The translations under genes were made by a program, and so were the position numbers. Under the pieces are notes generated by a model. That model had not been told where the DNA came from. It made no database searches and worked only from the letters and a program-made list of their open reading frames with translations. A stretch of 64,000 nucleotides of DNA from REEB95 sp963785735 (GTDB lineage Bacteria > Pseudomonadota > Alphaproteobacteria > ATCC43930 > CGMCC-115725), in contig CAWAWJ010000001.1 in assembly GCA_963785735.1 (NCBI GenBank), forward strand, positions 1,054,001 through 1,118,000. Reading direction: 5' to 3'. Below are positions 22,716 through 34,052 of this stretch, piece by piece; positions within the stretch are counted from its first letter, which is position 1; every line of letters begins with the position of its first letter.

Positions 22716-23978
22716 TCAGCCGTTCTCCTTATAGGGCTTCGACAGATACGCCGCGGCGAGGCTGCAAGCGGCGGCGAGCATCAGCCATACCCCCGCCATG
22801 GCCCGGTCCCCGCTCTCATGGATGAGCAGGGCCGCCATGGCCGGGGTGAAGCCGCCGACCACCGTCGCCATGCTATAGGCGAAGGAGAATCCCGAGGTTC
22901 GCACATGCGCGGGGATGACCTCGGTCAGATACACCACCATGGCGCCGTTATAGATGCCGTAGAGCGTCGAGAGCCACAGCTCGACCACCATCAGCCGGGC
23001 AAAGGACGGCTCCGATACGAGCCAGTGAAGGGCCGGATAGGCCGTCAGCAGCATCAGCGCCGTGCACGCATAGAGGATGGGCTTGCGGCCGATGCGGTCG
23101 GAGATGGCGCCACCCACCGGCAGCCAGAACAGGTTCGACAAGCCGACGCAGAGCGTCACGATCAAGCTGTCGTTTCTGGTCAGCTTCAGCACCTCGCGGC
23201 CGAAGGTGGGCGTGAAGGCGGTGATGAAATAGAACGACACCGTCGTCATAAGGACCAGCATCATGCCGAGCAGCACGATCCGCCAATGGCCCGCGACCGA
23301 GCGGAAGATTTCCCCAGCCCTCGGATGATGCTTGAGCGCGAGGAAGGCCTCGGTCTCTTTGAGCGTGCTGCGGATGACGAAGATGAACGGGATGATCATG
23401 CAGCCGACGATGAAGGGGATGCGCCAGCCCCAGGCGTCGAGCTGCTCCGGCGTCAAATATGTGGCCAGCGCCACGCCCAGGAGCGCGATGAAGATCACCG
23501 CCACTTGCTGGCTGGCGGATTGCCAGGCGACGTAGAAACCCTTGTGGCCGGGCGTCGCCATCTCGGAGAGATAGACCGAGACGCCGCCGACCTCGACCCC
23601 GGCCGAGAAGCCTTGCAGCAGCCGCCCGGCGACGATCAGCAGCGGCGCGAGCAGGCCGATGGCCTGATAGCCCGGCACCGCCGCCATGCTCAGCGTGCCG
23701 ACCGACATCAGCGACAGGGTCAGCAGCAAGCCCTTGCGCCGTCCGTGATGGTCGAGATAGGCGCCCAGCACGATCGCGCCCAAGGGCCGGATCAGGAACC
23801 CCACGCCGAAGGTGGTCAGCGACAGCATCAGCGAGGCGAATTCATTGTCTTGCGGGAAGAAGGTGTGGCCGATCGCGGTCGCGTAATAGGCGAAGACGAA
23901 GAAATCGTACATTTCGAGAAAATTGCCGCTGACGACGCGGAACACCGTGCGCGGCTTGGAATGGCGGTCTCGCAGCAT
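22716..23978 (-). CDS. MHS-family MFS transporter, citrate/tricarballylate type
   Basis: 420 residues, 12 predicted helices. The N-terminus (SGNFLEMYDFFVFAYYAT) and the loop motif (LDHHGRRKGLLLTL) are typical of metabolite:H+ symporters; overall it most resembles CitA/TcuC citrate or tricarballylate transporters. The second conserved loop reads ISDRIGRKP. A GGGGGAGA site sits before the ATG. It follows the aldehyde dehydrogenase gene by 61 nt on the same strand, so uptake of an organic acid coupled to catabolism is plausible. The exact substrate is inferred only. Confidence 0.88.
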   Translation of the reverse strand: MLRDRHSKPRTVFRVVSGNFLEMYDFFVFAYYATAIGHTFFPQDNEFASLMLSLTTFGVGFLIRPLGAIVLGAYLDHHGRRKGLLLTLSLMSVGTLSMAAVPGYQAIGLLAPLLIVAGRLLQGFSAGVEVGGVSVYLSEMATPGHKGFYVAWQSASQQVAVIFIALLGVALATYLTPEQLDAWGWRIPFIVGCMIIPFIFVIRSTLKETEAFLALKHHPRAGEIFRSVAGHWRIVLLGMMLVLMTTVSFYFITAFTPTFGREVLKLTRNDSLIVTLCVGLSNLFWLPVGGAISDRIGRKPILYACTALMLLTAYPALHWLVSEPSFARLMVVELWLSTLYGIYNGAMVVYLTEVIPAHVRTSGFSFAYSMATVVGGFTPAMAALLIHESGDRAMAGVWLMLAAACSLAAAYLSKPYKENG

Positions 23979-24039
23979 GTTTCTCTCCCCCTCTGGCGCC
24001 GGCGCTATCGCCGGCCGCGTTTCTTTTATGGGCGTTTCT

Positions 24040-25485
24040 TCAGGCGCTCATCATTTGCGTGACGAACTTGGTGTTGAAATAGCTCTCGATCGCTTCCAGC
24101 CCGCCCTCGGAGCCATAGCCCGAATCCTTGATCCCGCCGAACGGCACTTCGGGCAGCGCCAGCCCGTGATGGTTGATCGACACCATGCCGCTTTCGATGG
24201 ATTGGCCCAGCGCCGCGGCGGTCTTTTGCGAGCGGGTATAGGCGTAAGCGGCCAGGCCATAGGGCAGGCGGTTGGCCTCGGCCATGGCGGCGTCGAAATC
24301 CTTGAAGGAAGCGATGGGAGCGATGGGCCCGAACGGCTCGTCGTTCATGATCTTGCTATCGAGAGATACGTCGGTCAGAACGGTGGGCTCGAAGAAAAAA
24401 CCCTTATTGCCGATGCGCTTGCCGCCGGTCTGGAGCTTCGCGCCCTTTGACGTCGCATCCGCGACAAACCGTTCCATCGCCTCGACCCGGCGGCCATTGG
24501 CCAGCGGTCCCATGCGGGTGTCCGGGTCCAGCCCGTCGCCGACCTTCAGCGCCTTGGCCGCGGCGGTGAATTTCTCGACAAAAGGCGCATAGAGTTTTTC
24601 CTGCACCAGAAACCGCGTCGGCGAGACGCAAACCTGGCCGGCGTTGCGGAACTTGTTGGCCGAGAGAATCTTCACCGCCGCGTCGAGATCGGCGTCGTCG
24701 AACACGATGGCGGGGGCGTGGCCGCCCAGCTCCATGGTCACGCGCTTCATGTGTTGGCCCGCGAGCGCGGCCAGTTGCTTGCCCACCGCGGTCGAGCCGG
24801 TGAAGGAGATTTTGCGGATCGCCGGATGCGGAATGAGGTATTCCGAGATTTCCGCCGGCACGCCGAAGACGAGATTGAGCACGCCCGCCGGCAACCCGGC
24901 CTCGGCATAGGCCTGCACGAGGCTCGCGCAACTGCCCGGCGTCTCTTCCGGCCCTTTTAGGATCACCGAACAGCCGGCGGCGATCGCGGCCGAGATCTTG
25001 CGCACCGCCTGGTTGATGGGGAAATTCCACGGCGTGAAAGCGGCCGCCGGCCCGACCGGCTCCTTGATGACGAGCTGATAGACGCCTTCGGTGCGCGCCG
25101 GGATGACCCGGCCATAGGCGCGGCGGCCTTCCTCGGCGAACCAGTCGATGATGTCGGCGCCGAGCAGGATCTCGCCCTTGGCCTCGGCCAAGGGCTTGCC
25201 CTGTTCCATCGTCATGGTCTTGGCGATGTCGTCGGCGCGGCCGCGCAGGATATCGGCCGCCTTGCGCATCAGCTTGTAACGGTCATAGGCGGAAACTTTG
25301 CGCCAGGCCTTGAAGCCCTTCTCGGCGGCATTGATCGCGCGGTCGAGATCGGCGCGGGAAGCCACCGGCACGCTGCCGATGGCCTCGCCGGTGGCCGGGT
25401 TCAGCACGGGCTGGCTCTTGCCGCCCGCGCTCTTGCACCAGCCGCCATCGACGTAAAGCGAGACTTCGGGATAGCCGGGCGTCAT
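24040..25485 (-). CDS. NAD(P)-dependent aldehyde dehydrogenase, succinate-semialdehyde type
   Basis: 481 residues from the ATG at 25485, chosen because GGAGG lies 8 nt upstream; the frame is open further to 25584 without support. Family marks: TMEQGKPLAEAKGEI, the AAFTPWNFPINQ coenzyme-site strand, FTGSTAVGKQL, general-base Glu in MELGGHAPAIVF and the nucleophile Cys in GQVCVSPTRF. Length and the EQGKPLAEA segment fit GabD-like succinate-semialdehyde dehydrogenases, which feed succinate into the TCA cycle. Related aldehydes are possible substrates. It lies upstream of the MHS transporter gene and diverges from ettA. Confidence 0.92.
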   Translation of the reverse strand: MTPGYPEVSLYVDGGWCKSAGGKSQPVLNPATGEAIGSVPVASRADLDRAINAAEKGFKAWRKVSAYDRYKLMRKAADILRGRADDIAKTMTMEQGKPLAEAKGEILLGADIIDWFAEEGRRAYGRVIPARTEGVYQLVIKEPVGPAAAFTPWNFPINQAVRKISAAIAAGCSVILKGPEETPGSCASLVQAYAEAGLPAGVLNLVFGVPAEISEYLIPHPAIRKISFTGSTAVGKQLAALAGQHMKRVTMELGGHAPAIVFDDADLDAAVKILSANKFRNAGQVCVSPTRFLVQEKLYAPFVEKFTAAAKALKVGDGLDPDTRMGPLANGRRVEAMERFVADATSKGAKLQTGGKRIGNKGFFFEPTVLTDVSLDSKIMNDEPFGPIAPIASFKDFDAAMAEANRLPYGLAAYAYTRSQKTAAALGQSIESGMVSINHHGLALPEVPFGGIKDSGYGSEGGLEAIESYFNTKFVTQMMSA

Positions 25486-25493
25486 GGGCAATT

Positions 25494-25498
25494 CCTCC
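25494..25498 (-). promoter_or_regulatory. Shine-Dalgarno fixing the aldehyde dehydrogenase start
   Basis: The minus strand reads GGAGG here, 8 nt before the ATG at 25485. This supports that start over the longer open frame. Confidence 0.7.
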
Positions 25499-25624
25499 GC
25501 TGATCTTCTTTCCCTTGGTCCTAACAAAATCGGCGGGGTTGCGCCACCTTGCCGGTCCGGGCGGTTGCCTTGCGCCCTCCCCATGGGCTAGACCTTGCCA
25601 CCTTTCCCGCCTCAGGACGCCCGC

Positions 25625-27295
<1,671 letters not shown>

Positions 27296-27307
<12 letters not shown>

Positions 27308-27390
27308 AAGAGTCCGCGTGAAAAATCAAAGGACCGCGGACCTGAAAGAGTCCGCGTGAAATAAATGGTTCGCGCGCCTGAAGGCGCGCG
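27296..27390. repeat. Cluster of three hairpins with CTGAA/TGAA loops
   Basis: Hairpin 1 has arms ACGCGGAC (27296-27303) and GTCCGCGT (27312-27319), loop CTGAAAGA. Hairpin 2 has CGCGGAC (27335-27341) and GTCCGCG (27350-27356) with the same loop. Hairpin 3 has CGCGCGCC (27371-27378) and GGCGCGCG (27383-27390), loop TGAA. Hairpins 1 and 2 form a direct repeat 38-39 nt apart. They fill the gap between convergent ettA and mlaC and overlap the ettA stop. They resemble REP-like palindromes or a bidirectional terminator. Confidence 0.8.
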
Positions 27391-28060
27391 CTAATGCGAT
27401 TTGGGGTCGCTGCCCGCGGTATCGACCGCGCCGCTGTCGAGCTTGTCCTTCAGCGCCTGGTTGAGGCTGGCGACCGAGCCGCCATTGCGCTGGATGACCG
27501 CGGAGAATTCCTCGCGCTCGGTCAGCGCCATGCTCACGCCCTCGACCTCGACATCGACCACCTTGAAGCTGTCCGCCCCCTTGTTGACGTGCCAATCGAC
27601 GGTGGCGGGCGGGGAACCGTCGGGGTGGACGAGCTGAACTCGAGACGACGAAGCTCACGTCGCTTTCCGGGCGCGATCCCATCACCTTGATGTTCTCGCC
27701 GCCGTAATCCTTGAAGCGCTGCGAATATGTCCGCACCACCCATTGCTCGAACAGGCTGTTGAAGGCGTTGCGGTCGTCGTCGCTAGCCGTGGCCCAGTAG
27801 CGGCCGAGCACGAAGCGCGCGATTTTCGGAATGTCGAAATTCTTGTGCAGCATCACGCTGAATTGCTGCTGGCGGGCGGCATCCGCCATCTGCTTGTTGC
27901 GCAGGATGGCGAGCGCCTGCTGGATCATGCCGTCGACAAAAGCCGCCGGGTCGGTGGAGGGCGCCGCCTTGGCCTGGGCAAAGCCGGGCGTAATCGGGAA
28001 AACGGCCAGCCAGAAGGCGAAAGCGGCGGCCGGCGCCAGGAACGAGCGTCGAGTAAACAT
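27391..28060 (-). pseudogene. mlaC: MlaC-type phospholipid-binding protein, single-base frameshift
   Basis: From ATG 28060 (MFTRRSFLAPAAAFAF), a signal peptide leads to an MlaC/Ttg2D domain: IARFVLGRYWATASDDDRNAF, then EQWVVRTYSQRFKDYGGENI and SRPESDVSFVV. At about 27641-27650 the frame breaks. The continuation (RVQLVHPDGSPPATVDWHVN ... LTEREEFSAVIQRNGGS) is in another frame and ends at 27391, giving ~222 residues if one extra base is removed (span length 3n+1). MlaC carries phospholipids across the periplasm between MlaA and the MlaFEDB transporter. None of those partners is nearby. Because the downstream part is still well conserved, a sequencing indel is as likely as recent inactivation. 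Confidence 0.8.
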
Positions 28061-28380
28061 GAAAATCCCGTGGCCTCTGTGTGTTAACGGTTTCGGGGGC
28101 ATGATGAGAGCGTGCGAGCGGGCGAGAATAGGGCGGCCCCCATGTCACCGACAAGTCTCGACTGCGTTGGCCGCGCCCGAGGGATCGCGGGCCCCGTACT
28201 TATCCTCAGAAGCGACAAAAGAGCCATGAATTAACCATGTGGGCCTCCGCCCATTTTCTCATATCTTAGAAGGGTATAAAGCGATATTTTGTCACGGTAA
28301 CGTGAAAGCGGGCGAGTGGGAGAGGCGGCCATGGATAGGGTGGTTGCGGCGTTGGACTTCGCCGCGGGAGCGTTGTCGCC
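28061..28380. promoter_or_regulatory. 320-nt divergent intergenic region before metF
   Basis: This gap lies between the divergent mlaC and metF genes. Its right part (28200-28300) is AT-richer than the surroundings. A short inverted repeat TCACG-GTAA-CGTGA at 28292-28305 lies ~75 nt before the metF start and could be an operator. I compared it by eye with SAM-II and SAM/SAH-type motifs and see no match. The open frames crossing it are shadows of metF. Confidence 0.4.
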
Positions 28381-29307
28381 GTGAAATCCTCGGCCTTGCT
28401 GGCATCCGATCCGCTCGGCGAGTCGGGATCGCGCCCGCCCCGGGTCTCCTTCGAATTCTTTCCGCCCAAGACGCCGGAGATGGAGACCAGGCTGTGGCAG
28501 ACGGTGAAGCGCATCGAGCCCTTGGCGCCGCGCTTCGTCTCCGTCACCTACGGCGCCGGCGGCTCGACCCGCACGCGTACCCACGCCACCGTGCTGCGCA
28601 TCCGCAGCGATACCGGCCTCGAGCCGGCCGCGCATCTCACCTGCGTCGGGGCGCCACGCGAGGAGATCGACAATGTCGCGCGGCTCTACTGGGATTCCGG
28701 CATCAGGCACGTGGTGGCGATCCGGGGCGACGTACCGCAGAACCAGGGACGCTACATCCCGCATGAGCATGGCTACGCCTACGCCGCCGATCTGGTGGCG
28801 GGTTTGCGGCGCATCGCCGATTTCGAGATCAGCGTCGCCGCATATCCCGAAACCCACCCCGAGGCCAAGAGCCCCGAGGCCGATCTCGACAATCTGAAGC
28901 GCAAGATCGACGCCGGCGCCGGCCGCGCCATCACCCAGTTCTTCTTCGAGGCCGAAACCTATCTGCGCTTCGTCGAGCGCGCCCGCTCGCGGGGCATCAA
29001 GGTGCCCATCGTCCCCGGCATTCTGCCGGTGACGAATTTTGCCCAGGTCAAGAAATTCGCCCAGGCCTGCGGCGCGGCGGTGCCACCCTGGATGGCCGGC
29101 ATGTTCGACGGGCTCGACGACGATCCCGACACCCGCCGGCTGGTGGCGGCCTCGATCGCCGCCGAGCAATGCCGGATTCTACAGGCGCATGGCATCGAGG
29201 ATTTCCATTTCTACACCCTCAACCGCGCCGATTTGATCGTCGCCATCTGCCACATGATCGGCGTGCGCGGTCCCGTCCCGGTGCCTTCCTCCAAGACGGT
29301 GGGGTAG
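28381..29307 (+). CDS. metF: Methylenetetrahydrofolate reductase
   Basis: 308 residues, with a GTG start at 28381. The TIM barrel carries RVSFEFFPPKTPEMETRLW, SVTYGAGGSTRTRT, AHLTCVGAPREEI, VVAIRGDVPQNQG and DAGAGRAITQFFFE, which build the FAD and folate site. It reduces methylene-THF to methyl-THF, the methyl donor for the next gene. The stop is 4 nt before the metH start, so the two enzymes of the methyl branch are made from one transcript. Confidence 0.97.
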   Translation: MKSSALLASDPLGESGSRPPRVSFEFFPPKTPEMETRLWQTVKRIEPLAPRFVSVTYGAGGSTRTRTHATVLRIRSDTGLEPAAHLTCVGAPREEIDNVARLYWDSGIRHVVAIRGDVPQNQGRYIPHEHGYAYAADLVAGLRRIADFEISVAAYPETHPEAKSPEADLDNLKRKIDAGAGRAITQFFFEAETYLRFVERARSRGIKVPIVPGILPVTNFAQVKKFAQACGAAVPPWMAGMFDGLDDDPDTRRLVAASIAAEQCRILQAHGIEDFHFYTLNRADLIVAICHMIGVRGPVPVPSSKTVG

Positions 29308-29311
29308 AAGG

Positions 29312-32300
29312 GTGGCGCATATCCTCGATGTATTGCGCGATCGTGTCCTGTTGTGCGACGGCGCCATGGGCACCGCGGTGCACGGCCATGCGCTCGACCT
29401 CGAACGCGATTACCGCGGCCGCGAGAACTGCATCGAGGTGTTGAACCAGACCCGCCCCGAAATCATCCGCGGCATCCATCTGGGGCATCTCCGCGCCGGC
29501 GCCGACGCGGTCCAGACCAACAGCTTCGGCGGCTCGCCCATCACGCTCGCCGAATTCGACCTCGCCGACGAGGCTCATGACATCAACCGCCGCGCCGGCG
29601 AAATCGCGCGCGAGGCGGCGGTCGAGGCGGCCAAAGCCGACGGCCGGGTCCGCTTCGTCATCGGCTCGGTCGGGCCGGGAACCCGGCTCCCCTCGCTCGG
29701 CCATATCGCCTATCAGACGCTCGAGGACGCGCTCCAAATCCAATGCGCGGGGCTGGCGGCGGGCGGCGTCGACGCCATCCTGATCGAGACCTGCCAGGAT
29801 CCGTTGCAGATCAAGGCGGCGGTCAATGCCGCCAAGCGCGCGGCCCTGGGCTCCGGCCGCGAGATCCCGGTCTTCGTGCAGGTGACGGTCGAGACCACCG
29901 GCACGCTGCTGGTGGGATCGGACATCGCCGCCGCCGCGACCGTGGTGCATGCGCTCGACGTTCCGCTGATCGGCCTCAATTGCGGCACCGGCCCGCGCGA
30001 GATGGCGGATCACCTCAAATACCTGTCCGAGAACTGGCCTGGCCTGATCTCGGTGCAGCCCAATGCAGGATTACCCGAGCTGCTTGATGGCCACACTCAT
30101 TATCCGCTGGAAGCCGCAGAAATGGCGCCGTGGATCGAGCGCTTCGTGCGCGAGGACGGGGTCAATCTGGTGGGCGGCTGCTGCGGCACCGAGGTGAGCC
30201 ACATCGCGGCGATCGACGCCATGCTGCGGGGATTGGCCGAGGACGGCCACCGGCCCCGGCCCAAGAAGCGCCGGCCCCTCTGGGTCCCGTCGCTCGCCTC
30301 GCTCTACGGCCAGGTCGGCCTCCGCCAGGAAAACGCTTATCTCTCGATCGGCGAGCGCTGCAACGCCAACGGCTCGCGCCGCTTCCGCGAATTCCAGGAA
30401 CGCGAGGATTGGAACGGCGCGGTGGAAATGGCGCGCGACCAGGTGAAGGAAGGCTCGCACGCTCTCGATCTCTGCACCGCCTTCGTCGGCCGCGACGAGG
30501 TGAAGGACATGAGCGCGGCGATCACCCGCATATCCGGGGCGGTGACCGCGCCGCTCGTCGTGGATTCGACCGAATTGCGCGTGCTCGAAGCCGCGTTGAA
30601 GCTCTATGGCGGCAAGCCGGTGATCAATTCGATCAATCTGGAGGACGGCGAGGAGGCCCTGGAAAAGCGCGTGGCGCTCGCCAAGCGCTTCGGCGCCGCC
30701 TGCATCGCCCTCACCATCGACGAACAGGGCATGGCCAAGGATTCGCCGCGCAAGCTCGCCTTGGCCCAGCGCATCTTCGATCTCGCCTGCAACAAGCACG
30801 GCCTGCCCCCTTCGGATTTGTTGTTCGATCCGCTGACCTTCACCATCTGCACCGGCAATGACGATGACCGGAGGCTCGGCCTCGAAACCCTCGACGCGAT
30901 ATCGGCGATAGCCAAGGCCCTGCCGGAATGCCAGATCGTGCTCGGGCTTTCCAACATCTCCTTTGGTCTCGCGCCGGCGGCGCGTGGCGTCCTCAATTCG
31001 GTCTTCCTCGACGAAGCGCTGAAGCGCGGCATGACCGGCGCCATCCTGCACGTCTCCAAGATATTGCCGCTCCATAAGATTCCCGAGGCCGAGGTCAAGG
31101 CGGCGCTCGATCTGATCCATGACCGCCGCCGTCCCGGCTTCGATCCGCTCCAGGCCTATATCGCGCTCTTCCAGGACCGGCTCGAACACAAGCCGGAAAA
31201 GCGCGCGCGCCCGGAATCGGCCGAGGAACGCCTCAAGCTGCGCATCGTCGACGGCGACCGCAACGGCCTCGAGGAGGATCTCAAGACCGCGCTCGAAACC
31301 CACAAGCCGCTTGCCATCATCAACGACATTCTGCTGGAAGGCATGCGGGTGGTGGGCGATCTGTTCGGGGCGGGAAAACTGCAACTGCCCTTCGTGCTGC
31401 AATCGGCCGAAACCATGAAGGCGGCGGTGGCCTATCTCGAGCCCTTCATGGAGCGCACATCCGACAACCACCAGAAGGGCACCATCGTGCTCGCCACGGT
31501 GAAGGGCGACGTGCACGACATCGGCAAGAACCTGGTCGACATCCTGCTCACCAACAACGGCTACCGGGTGGTCAATCTCGGCATCAAGCAGCCGCTGTCC
31601 TCGATCCTCGACGCCGCCGCCTCGGCCAACGCCCACTGCGTCGGCATGTCGGGCTTGCTGGTCAAATCCACCGTGGTGATGCGCGAGAACCTCGAGGAAA
31701 TGAGCCGGCGCGGCATCGGCTTGCCGGTGATCCTGGGCGGCGCCGCGCTGACGCGCCGCTATGTCGAGGAGGATTGCACCAAGGCCTACGCCACCGGCAG
31801 CGTCGCCTATGCGCGCGACGCCTTCGAGGGGCTGGCGCTGATGGAGAAGGTGGTCGACGGCTCCTTCGCGGGGTTCATCGCCACGTCGCGCGAGCAGACC
31901 AAGAACAAGCCCAAGAACCGCCGGCGCGAGCTGGGCAAGGCGGCCGATGCGCGCCCGCTCCGGCCGGTCGATGTCGAGGAAATCCGCCTGCGCCGCGCCG
32001 AGCTGACGCGCGGCGTGCCGGTGCCCGAGCCGCCCTTCTGGGGGCCGCGCGTCATCGCCCGTGTGCCGTCGAAGACCATCGCACCCTATCTGAACGAGCG
32101 CATGCTCTATCAATTCCACTGGGGCTTCCGCAAGGAAGGCCGCTCGCTCGAGGAATTCAAAATCTGGGCGAAGCAGGAATTGCGCCCGACGCTCTTGAAG
32201 CTCCTGGCCGAGACCGCGAAGGAGAACATCTTCCTGCCGCAGGCGGCCTATGGCTATTGGCGCTGCGCCGCCGAGAACAACGACGTGATCCTGTTCGACG

Positions 32301-32812
32301 AGGACGGCAAACGCGAGCTCACGCGCTTCTCGTTTCCGCGCCAGGCCAAGGATGGGGGCCTGTGCATCGCCGATTTCTTCCGCGACGTGAGCGACAACAC
32401 CCGCGACGTGATCGCGCTCCAGGTGGTGACGGTCGGCCCGCGCGCCTCCGAGGTGGCGCGGCAATGGTTCGCCGACAACCGCTACAAGGATTACCTCTAT
32501 CTGCACGGGCTTTCGGTCGAGATGGCCGAGGCCTTCGCCGAATATCTGCACCAGCGCATCCGCGCCGAGCTCGGATTCACCGCCTTCGAGCCGCGCGATC
32601 TCGAAGGCCTGCTGCACCAGCAATACCGTGGCAGCCGCTATTCCTTCGGCTATCCCGCCTGCCCCGATCTGGCGCAGCAGCGCCAAATGCTCGACTTGCT
32701 CCGCGCCAAGGAAATCGGCGTGACCTTGACCGAGGAAGACCAGCTCGATCCCGAGCAATCGACCTCGGCCATCGTCGTCACCCACCCGCAGGCGAAATAC
32801 TTCTCGGTCTAG
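29312..32812 (+). CDS. metH: Cobalamin-dependent methionine synthase
   Basis: 1166 residues with a GTG start and all four MetH modules. The homocysteine domain has zinc ligands C224 (NCGTGP) and C290-C291 (GGCCGTE). The pterin-binding domain begins near 345 (SIGERCNANGSRRF). The cobalamin module has the axial histidine H735 in DVHDIGKN. The C-terminal AdoMet activation domain (~920-1166) is complete (NERMLYQFHWGFRKEGRS; GSRYSFGYPACPDLAQQR). It transfers the methyl group from methyl-THF to homocysteine. The enzyme needs B12, so the organism makes or imports cobalamin. It is convergent with the next gene, 4 nt away. Confidence 0.98.
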   Translation: MAHILDVLRDRVLLCDGAMGTAVHGHALDLERDYRGRENCIEVLNQTRPEIIRGIHLGHLRAGADAVQTNSFGGSPITLAEFDLADEAHDINRRAGEIAREAAVEAAKADGRVRFVIGSVGPGTRLPSLGHIAYQTLEDALQIQCAGLAAGGVDAILIETCQDPLQIKAAVNAAKRAALGSGREIPVFVQVTVETTGTLLVGSDIAAAATVVHALDVPLIGLNCGTGPREMADHLKYLSENWPGLISVQPNAGLPELLDGHTHYPLEAAEMAPWIERFVREDGVNLVGGCCGTEVSHIAAIDAMLRGLAEDGHRPRPKKRRPLWVPSLASLYGQVGLRQENAYLSIGERCNANGSRRFREFQEREDWNGAVEMARDQVKEGSHALDLCTAFVGRDEVKDMSAAITRISGAVTAPLVVDSTELRVLEAALKLYGGKPVINSINLEDGEEALEKRVALAKRFGAACIALTIDEQGMAKDSPRKLALAQRIFDLACNKHGLPPSDLLFDPLTFTICTGNDDDRRLGLETLDAISAIAKALPECQIVLGLSNISFGLAPAARGVLNSVFLDEALKRGMTGAILHVSKILPLHKIPEAEVKAALDLIHDRRRPGFDPLQAYIALFQDRLEHKPEKRARPESAEERLKLRIVDGDRNGLEEDLKTALETHKPLAIINDILLEGMRVVGDLFGAGKLQLPFVLQSAETMKAAVAYLEPFMERTSDNHQKGTIVLATVKGDVHDIGKNLVDILLTNNGYRVVNLGIKQPLSSILDAAASANAHCVGMSGLLVKSTVVMRENLEEMSRRGIGLPVILGGAALTRRYVEEDCTKAYATGSVAYARDAFEGLALMEKVVDGSFAGFIATSREQTKNKPKNRRRELGKAADARPLRPVDVEEIRLRRAELTRGVPVPEPPFWGPRVIARVPSKTIAPYLNERMLYQFHWGFRKEGRSLEEFKIWAKQELRPTLLKLLAETAKENIFLPQAAYGYWRCAAENNDVILFDEDGKRELTRFSFPRQAKDGGLCIADFFRDVSDNTRDVIALQVVTVGPRASEVARQWFADNRYKDYLYLHGLSVEMAEAFAEYLHQRIRAELGFTAFEPRDLEGLLHQQYRGSRYSFGYPACPDLAQQRQMLDLLRAKEIGVTLTEEDQLDPEQSTSAIVVTHPQAKYFSV

Positions 32813-32816
32813 GCTC

Positions 32817-34046
32817 TCAGGACAAAACGCCGGTCGAGGCCAGCCAGATCACGGCGAAGAGCAGCGACAAGAGCGTGAAGGGCACGCCAGCCCGGGCGTA
32901 TTCGGCGTAGCTCAGATTGACGCCCATCGCCTGGGCGCGCTCGGCCACGATCAGATTGGCGACCGAGCCCCACAGCAGCAAGCCGCCCGACAGCGAGGAC
33001 AAAAGCGCCAGCGCATAAAGCGCGCCCGAAGGCGGGAACGGCCAGATCTGCAACAGGAAGATCACCCAGGGCACGTTGCCGATGAGGTTGCTCATCAGCA
33101 GCGTCAGCGGCGTCAGCACCAGAAGCCGGCCGGGCGTGCCCAACGCGGAAAGCAACGACCAAGGCAGCCCGGTATTGGCCAACGCGCCGGTGACCGCGAA
33201 GAGGCACACGAACAACAGCAGCAGCGGCCAATCCACCGAGGAGATCATGGCGCGGCTGGTGAATTTGCGGTTGGACAAGAGCAGCGCCGCGATCACCAAC
33301 GCGCCGATCTCGCGCGGCAGCGGCGTCAGGAACAAGACCAGCAGCAATCCCATCGCGATCAGGCCCTTGATGGTCTGGTTGCGGTCATGCGCGTGGCGCG
33401 GCATTTCAGCGGCGCCGGTTCCGGCCAGGCTCGGCGACGCTTCGATGCGGTCGCGCCACAGATACCACACCACGCCGAACACCGAAGCCAGCCCCACCAG
33501 CGCCGGAACCAGGCAGACGCCGAGGAAGCTGTAGAAATTGAGATTGCCGGTCTGGCCGATCAGGATGTTCTGCGGATTGCCGATCAGCGTGGCCGATGAG
33601 CCGGCGTTGCTCGCTCCCACCAGTGCGATCAGGAAAGGCCGCGGGTCGAGCCCGCGGGTTTGCGCGCCCGTGACCAGCAGCGGCGCCATGGCGAAGACCA
33701 CGAGATCGTTGGCGAGAAACGCCGAAAGCGCGCCGCACACCGCCACGGTCAGCGCCAGCAGCGCCGTCGGACTCTGGGTCTTGTCCAGCATCCAGTCGCA
33801 GCAGATTTCGAAGAACCCGCTGGCCACGAACTGGGCGGAAATGATCATCAGCGCGAACAAGAGCGCGATGGTAGGCATGTCGATGCTGGCGCCGAGGTCG
33901 TCGAGCGTCGCTTGGCCGCTGGCGAGCAGCGCGATCACGCCCAAGAGGGCGATGCCGGTGCGGTCGACCGACAGCCAGGGGAGCCGCCCCACGGCCATGC
34001 CGACATAGACGGCAAGACAAACGATCGTGATGATCGTGGCGTGCAT
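32817..34046 (-). CDS. SLC13/ArsB-type (IT superfamily) membrane permease
   Basis: 409 residues, about 11 membrane helices. Two inverted halves show the permease signatures AFLANDLVVFAMAPLL and GASNAGSSATLIGNPQNILIG (first half), then LMSNLIGNVPWVIFLLQ and GSVANLIVAERAQ (second half), as in SLC13/CitMHS/ArsB proteins. The substrate could be a dicarboxylate, sulfate or arsenite; there are no ars genes nearby. It begins 6 nt after the methyltransferase-glycosyltransferase fusion on the same strand, so it is co-transcribed with it. Confidence 0.85.
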   Translation of the reverse strand: MHATIITIVCLAVYVGMAVGRLPWLSVDRTGIALLGVIALLASGQATLDDLGASIDMPTIALLFALMIISAQFVASGFFEICCDWMLDKTQSPTALLALTVAVCGALSAFLANDLVVFAMAPLLVTGAQTRGLDPRPFLIALVGASNAGSSATLIGNPQNILIGQTGNLNFYSFLGVCLVPALVGLASVFGVVWYLWRDRIEASPSLAGTGAAEMPRHAHDRNQTIKGLIAMGLLLVLFLTPLPREIGALVIAALLLSNRKFTSRAMISSVDWPLLLLFVCLFAVTGALANTGLPWSLLSALGTPGRLLVLTPLTLLMSNLIGNVPWVIFLLQIWPFPPSGALYALALLSSLSGGLLLWGSVANLIVAERAQAMGVNLSYAEYARAGVPFTLLSLLFAVIWLASTGVLS

Positions 34047-34052
34047 GGGGCG

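Noticed and set aside
28061..28380. SAM- or SAH-responsive riboswitch before metF
   Set aside because: No match by eye to SAM-II, SAM/SAH or SAH aptamer cores; only a short inverted repeat is present.
30071..32785. 904-residue open frame on the minus strand across metH
   Set aside because: It is antisense to a fully conserved MetH; high G+C leaves few stops on the other strand. The translation is Arg/Gly/His-rich without known motifs.
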